From Gammaproteobacteria bacterium (GTDB taxonomy: Bacteria; Pseudomonadota; Gammaproteobacteria; Berkiellales; Berkiellaceae), in NCBI GenBank assembly GCA_016874315.1, contig VGTX01000023.1, positions 1-9,877 on the forward strand: 9,877 nucleotides of DNA. Reading direction: 5' to 3'. Both the position numbers and the translations under genes were made by a program. The notes under the pieces are model-generated. The model saw only the letters and a list, made by a program, of their open reading frames with translations, searched no databases and was not told where the DNA came from. Below, one piece after another: positions 6,887-9,877 of the stretch. Numbering within the stretch: the first letter of the stretch is position 1; each line of letters opens with the position of its first letter.

Positions 6887-8755
6887 ATGCATTCATTACG
6901 TATCGGTTTTTTTTCTACATGTTTTATCAAAGCCTCTAAGGAAGATCTTCTAGATGAAGCATTTTATGATTTTATGGAGAATAAGCTTCTTGTTGGAAAA
7001 GTGTCTCCGCGAGATTGTGAGGTTATTCGCACAGTTCTGCTGAATAATAAAATGTATCATGTGTACAGCATTCGCGTGAATGTTGAGGGGCGAATTGTTT
7101 TTATCGAAGATAAGAACATGATCGGAATTCTGAATTACGATCCACACCACGATCGGGCATATAAAAACTCTGATGGCTCTTTAAATCTTGCCCAGTTGAA
7201 AGCAGATTTAAGAGCCTTTTTAGATTTGCGATTTGAGGTTCAATCGGTCGCTAAATCTGTTTCTCTACCAGATCAATTTTCATTTCTATCATCTTGTAGA
7301 GAAAACCTCTCTTTAAAAAAACAAACCAATTTCGAAACATTTCTTCATCAAAATCGAAGATCTGTTATTGCTTATACCGATCGGCAATCGCAAATATTAA
7401 ATCAAATGCTTGCTCAAGCTTCTCGACCGATGACTTTATCAGGCTCACCAGGAAGTGGTAAATCAACGTTAGGATTATCTTATATTCTCGAACTCTTGGA
7501 AGCGCATCGTGAATTTAAAAATAGAGATGAAAGAGAAGCAGTGTCTGTGTTAAAGATTGCATTTTGTAGCCCAGGTGAAGCCGTTGTTAATAGAGAGCAA
7601 GAGTATTATCAGCAACAAGCTATTGCGCGCGAAAGTGGACATATTGTCGATTTTATTCATTTAAAAACAAATGGGTACTCAAGAAAATATATCGAGCGAT
7701 GGATTCAATCACAAAACAAACAGCTCTCTGAAAGATATGGAGAATCTCGTTTGTACCATGAGTTAATGAATTTGGTTAATTTTAATGGAAATTACGAAAA
7801 TTATACGCGTGTGCATCATGCGCCTGACTGGGATTTGACCGATAATTCTGCATTAGTAAAACTTTACACGCAGTTTAAAGAGGATATCCTTTCAAACCAT
7901 CGTATTGAACCGCTCCCTGCTGACACATATGATTATATTGTGATAGATGAGGCTCAAAATATTCCAGCGCATAATATGTTAGAGTTTTCAAAAGTCTGTA
8001 GTCATCGTATTGTCCTGCTCTACGATTCATTGCAGGGATATGAGTGGATGGGAATTCCAAATGTTAAATTATATAAGCAGCTCATGTACCTCAAACACAA
8101 TATCGTAGTTGTCGATTTCGAACTCACTGCTCAGCATCGGAATGCTCCCATTATTCATAATCTTGCTTATCGATTAAGTGAAATACTTTACTCTTGGAGC
8201 GCTGAAAAACATAAGCAAAAAATGGTTCATGCAGAATGCGAAGCCAGCCATGCCGGAGATTTACGGTTTTTTCAAAGCTTAAACGATAAAAATATTGCAG
8301 ATTATCTCGATCGTATTAAAAACACCAATAAAGCCGCAATCCTTACAACTGAAGAAAGATACTCTCTGTTATGCGATCGGTTTCCAGAGCATTTCATCTT
8401 GACTCCACAGATGGCTCAAGGTCGGGATTTATCTGTTTGTGTAATTGATGGCTTACCGTGGGATATTTTTAATATCGCATCTTTTGAGCAATGGCAAAAT
8501 AAATTAAGCGATTCCATAAAGTCTACTGCCGATTTTACCTCAAATACAGATATTGAATCAGCTTTAAGAATGTATATTATGCTTGTGACCCGAGGAGTTG
8601 ATGCTTGCTGGATTTGTAGAGATTCTATCGATCAACTTCCGCAACGTGCCCGTTCTCGAGTGGAGAGAGAAGTTTATCAATATTTAACAAAAACTGAACA
8701 TCAAAAAAAAACAGAATATTGCTGTTGCAAAAAGCTCAATCGAAGAGTGGAATGA
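6887..8755 (+). CDS. Superfamily 1 (UvrD-like, TRANK1-type) helicase; 3' end apparently out of frame
   Basis: This is a predicted ATP-dependent nucleic-acid helicase or translocase of superfamily 1. Visible motifs are a Q-motif-like Q167, Walker A GSPGSGKST (186-194, Lys192), and Walker B YIVIDEAQN (D354-E355-A-Q357). A motif III-like YDSLQ (D380, Q383), a motif IV-like LTAQHRNAP (Arg418), motif V-like MAQGRD (509-514) and motif VI-like VTRG (Arg569) follow. Residues 56-92 resemble a RelE/ParE fold. The start is the first ATG after an in-frame TGA at 6881; no clear ribosome binding site precedes it. Residues 609-622, including Cys-Cys-Cys, follow a run of nine A and look like out-of-frame read-through. 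The true continuation is probably the frame at 8712-9877. The intergenic gap to the upstream gene is 127 bases. Family assignment is confident; the biological role is not known. Confidence 0.88.
   Translation: MHSLRIGFFSTCFIKASKEDLLDEAFYDFMENKLLVGKVSPRDCEVIRTVLLNNKMYHVYSIRVNVEGRIVFIEDKNMIGILNYDPHHDRAYKNSDGSLNLAQLKADLRAFLDLRFEVQSVAKSVSLPDQFSFLSSCRENLSLKKQTNFETFLHQNRRSVIAYTDRQSQILNQMLAQASRPMTLSGSPGSGKSTLGLSYILELLEAHREFKNRDEREAVSVLKIAFCSPGEAVVNREQEYYQQQAIARESGHIVDFIHLKTNGYSRKYIERWIQSQNKQLSERYGESRLYHELMNLVNFNGNYENYTRVHHAPDWDLTDNSALVKLYTQFKEDILSNHRIEPLPADTYDYIVIDEAQNIPAHNMLEFSKVCSHRIVLLYDSLQGYEWMGIPNVKLYKQLMYLKHNIVVVDFELTAQHRNAPIIHNLAYRLSEILYSWSAEKHKQKMVHAECEASHAGDLRFFQSLNDKNIADYLDRIKNTNKAAILTTEERYSLLCDRFPEHFILTPQMAQGRDLSVCVIDGLPWDIFNIASFEQWQNKLSDSIKSTADFTSNTDIESALRMYIMLVTRGVDACWICRDSIDQLPQRARSRVEREVYQYLTKTEHQKKTEYCCCKKLNRRVE
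7052..7160 (+). other. Possible RelE/ParE-like domain at the N-terminus of the helicase protein
   Basis: Residues 56-92 read as a run of short beta strands. It starts MYHVYSIRVNVEGRIVFIED and, after a short turn, ends GILNYDPHHDRAY. Two helices come before it. Helices followed by an antiparallel sheet that ends in an H-x-D-x-x-Y-like motif is the layout of RelE/ParE toxins. From memory, some bacterial SF1 helicases carry such an N-terminal segment ending in HDxAY. No claim of ribonuclease activity is made. Confidence 0.4.
8703..8711 (+). other. A9 homopolymer at the frame break (candidate slippage or indel site)
   Basis: Nine consecutive A separate the helicase frame (codons starting at 2 mod 3) from the frame that is open to the window end (0 mod 3). 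Losing one A, in DNA or in the transcript, would join the two frames to give HQKKQNIAVAKSS across the junction. The required shift is +1 (or -2), so classical -1 ribosomal frameshifting would not do it. Transcriptional slippage on poly-A tracts, a phase-variable indel, a real inactivating mutation or a sequencing error all remain possible. Confidence 0.65.
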
Positions 8756-9877
8756 TGAATGCCGTAAATTTATTTCTGAAGGTCATATAAAATCTGCAAA
8801 ACAGATATATATCAAATATATTGCCCCCTCATTTGAGACCGCATCGCGCTCTTTTGAAGAATATTATGCTGATATCTTACCTTTAGAAAAAGCAGAGCTT
8901 CCTTTAAAAATTGAGACTGCTATTGTAGAGAAAAGTATACCAGAGGCGCAAAAGAGCTCGGGTAAGAAAAATAATAAAAAACGCAGTCCAATTGAAAAGG
9001 AAAAGAAAGACCTGCTTTTAAAACATGAATTAATCATAACAACACGACAACAATTTCTTCAAAATAAAAGAAAAAAAACACCATCTTCCGATACATTGTA
9101 TTCCGTGGATTTTTTTCATGATCTTATTTTTCTACAACTACCCGATCGAGCGCAATTATCATTATTCGAAATGCTATCTTCAGGGACGCCTCAATTATCT
9201 TTTGTAATAAAAGCCCTAACTGCCTTGATCGCCCGTGTAGAGCTGTCTAAGGACAATACTCATATTTTTTGGTCAATAATGATTGATGAAAAAACAACAT
9301 TTGATTATTTATTAGAGAGAATATCCGAATCTCCTGTGCGTGATTTTTTTGTAACTCTTTTAGAAAAATCCGATCCTAATTGGTCTGGGTTTTTCAAAGT
9401 AACACATATTGAAAAGCTTGCTCAAACTCAAATGCTCTCATTTTTCATGGAAAATTTTTCGACTATTCCATGGCCATCAATTGCAACTATTCAAGAAATT
9501 GTACGGCCAAATATGTCATTTCCCTCATGTCCTAATATCAATACGCTTGGTTTAGATGCTTGGATTGCGCTTTGGATCTTATCTTGGGATTTAAATTCAA
9601 GATCATCCAACAATGAATTAACTGAGCAATTTCAATTTTTATTCTCTCATAAAAATTTTAATAAAATAAACTCGATTTTAATGATCGCATTGGATCGATA
9701 TCCAAAGCATTATGAATTATTGCGAGCAGTTTTACACGATATTCTCCTAGAGGGGTTTCAGGGAGAAAAATCCGAGTTATTTGGAAGCTGTAATGATATT
9801 CTGCATTGTAAAAACATTGCAGAAACATTAAAACATTTGAAAGATATTAGGGATATTTACGATCCAGTGTCAGATAT
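8703..9877 (+). CDS. Probable in-frame continuation of the helicase protein: TPR-like segment, Lys-rich linker, helical domain (3' partial)
   Basis: The frame is open from 8688 (after a TAA at 8685-8687) to the last base, with no ATG before 9171. A separate gene is therefore unlikely unless it uses a rare start. The translation after the A9 tract runs QNIAVAKSSIEEWNDECRKF and then a second helix, AKQIYIKY (8742-8822). This EEW-helix-AxxxYxKY pair resembles the TPR-like segment that follows the helicase in TRANK1-type proteins. A Lys-rich linker (8961-9011 and on to about 9080) leads into a helical domain with DLIF...SLFE (9120-9170) and a second block (9300-9458). Both resemble the giant upstream protein at 334-381 and 559-720. 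If joined to the helicase, the product has at least 996 codons in this window and continues beyond it. The function is presumably a scaffold or partner-binding region of the helicase. Confidence 0.75.
8742..8822 (+). other. TPR-like helix pair directly after the frame break
   Basis: Residues EEWNDECRKFISEGHIKSAK then QIYIKY form two amphipathic helices. They have Trp in the first helix, Gly at the turn, and Ala and Tyr in the second, which is the tetratricopeptide spacing. From memory, TRANK1-type proteins have a TPR-like segment soon after the helicase core. Its presence in the second frame argues that the second frame is the native continuation. Confidence 0.5.

Noticed and set aside
7315..7321. 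A7 run in the helicase gene as a frameshift site
   Set aside because: The frame is continuous across it (SLKKQTNF) and leads correctly into the Walker A motif.
541..8390. Frequent GATCG words through the window as a possible repeated signal
   Set aside because: Many are explained by Asp-Arg and related codon pairs (GAT CGN). They show no regular spacing, and I could not count them against expectation.
8752..8790. ATGATGAATG stop-start overlap suggesting a translationally coupled new gene
   Set aside because: The ATG at 8752 leads to only 12 codons before a TAA, and the ATG at 8759 stops after two codons. Neither is in the long open frame.
9171..9877. Separate gene starting at the ATG at 9171
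   Set aside because: It would cut through the DLIF...SLFE block shared with the upstream gene. The open frame before it carries TPR-like and Lys-rich sequence, so it is probably internal.

Overview
The window is an AT-rich stretch of bacterial-type DNA, with all detectable genes on the + strand. It is dominated by two very large multidomain protein genes, both cut by the window edges. Tightly packed coding sequence, short intergenic DNA, frequent poly-A and poly-T runs, a giant protein with degenerate ankyrin-like repeats, and a helicase resembling the eukaryotic TRANK1 class together suggest a host-associated or intracellular bacterium (for example Legionellales- or Dependentiae-like). This placement is inference from style only; no taxonomic marker gene is present.

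Region 1-6759 is the 3' part of one giant gene. The frame is open from base 1, so the ATG at 211 is internal and the real start lies upstream. The visible 2252 codons start with a Ser/Lys-rich disordered linker, continue as a long mostly helical protein with scattered ankyrin-like units (about 1850-5470), and end in a helical region I cannot assign. Region 6760-6886 is the only intergenic gap. It holds a long imperfect hairpin (6782-6833) and two TATAAT boxes in front of the next gene.

Region 6887-8755 encodes a superfamily 1 (UvrD-like) helicase with Walker A, Walker B and later motifs, preceded by a possible RelE/ParE-like fold. Its last 14 codons look out of frame. They follow a run of nine A (8703-8711), and a different frame is open from there to the end of the window (8703-9877) with no ATG for over 450 bases. 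That frame starts with a TPR-like helix pair, as expected after a TRANK1-type helicase, then a Lys-rich linker, then a helical domain. I read 6887-9877 as one gene whose frame is broken, or conditionally joined by slippage, at the A9 tract.

The Lys-rich linker plus helical domain downstream of the helicase resembles the beginning of the visible part of the first gene (shared DLIF...SLFE block, and a second block of nearly equal length). The simplest model is a tandem pair of paralogues, each built as helicase + TPR-like segment + Lys-rich linker + giant helical/ankyrin region. The helicase of the first copy would then lie just left of the window. Function is unknown; an ATP-driven nucleic-acid-handling protein with a large protein-binding scaffold is the most that can be inferred.
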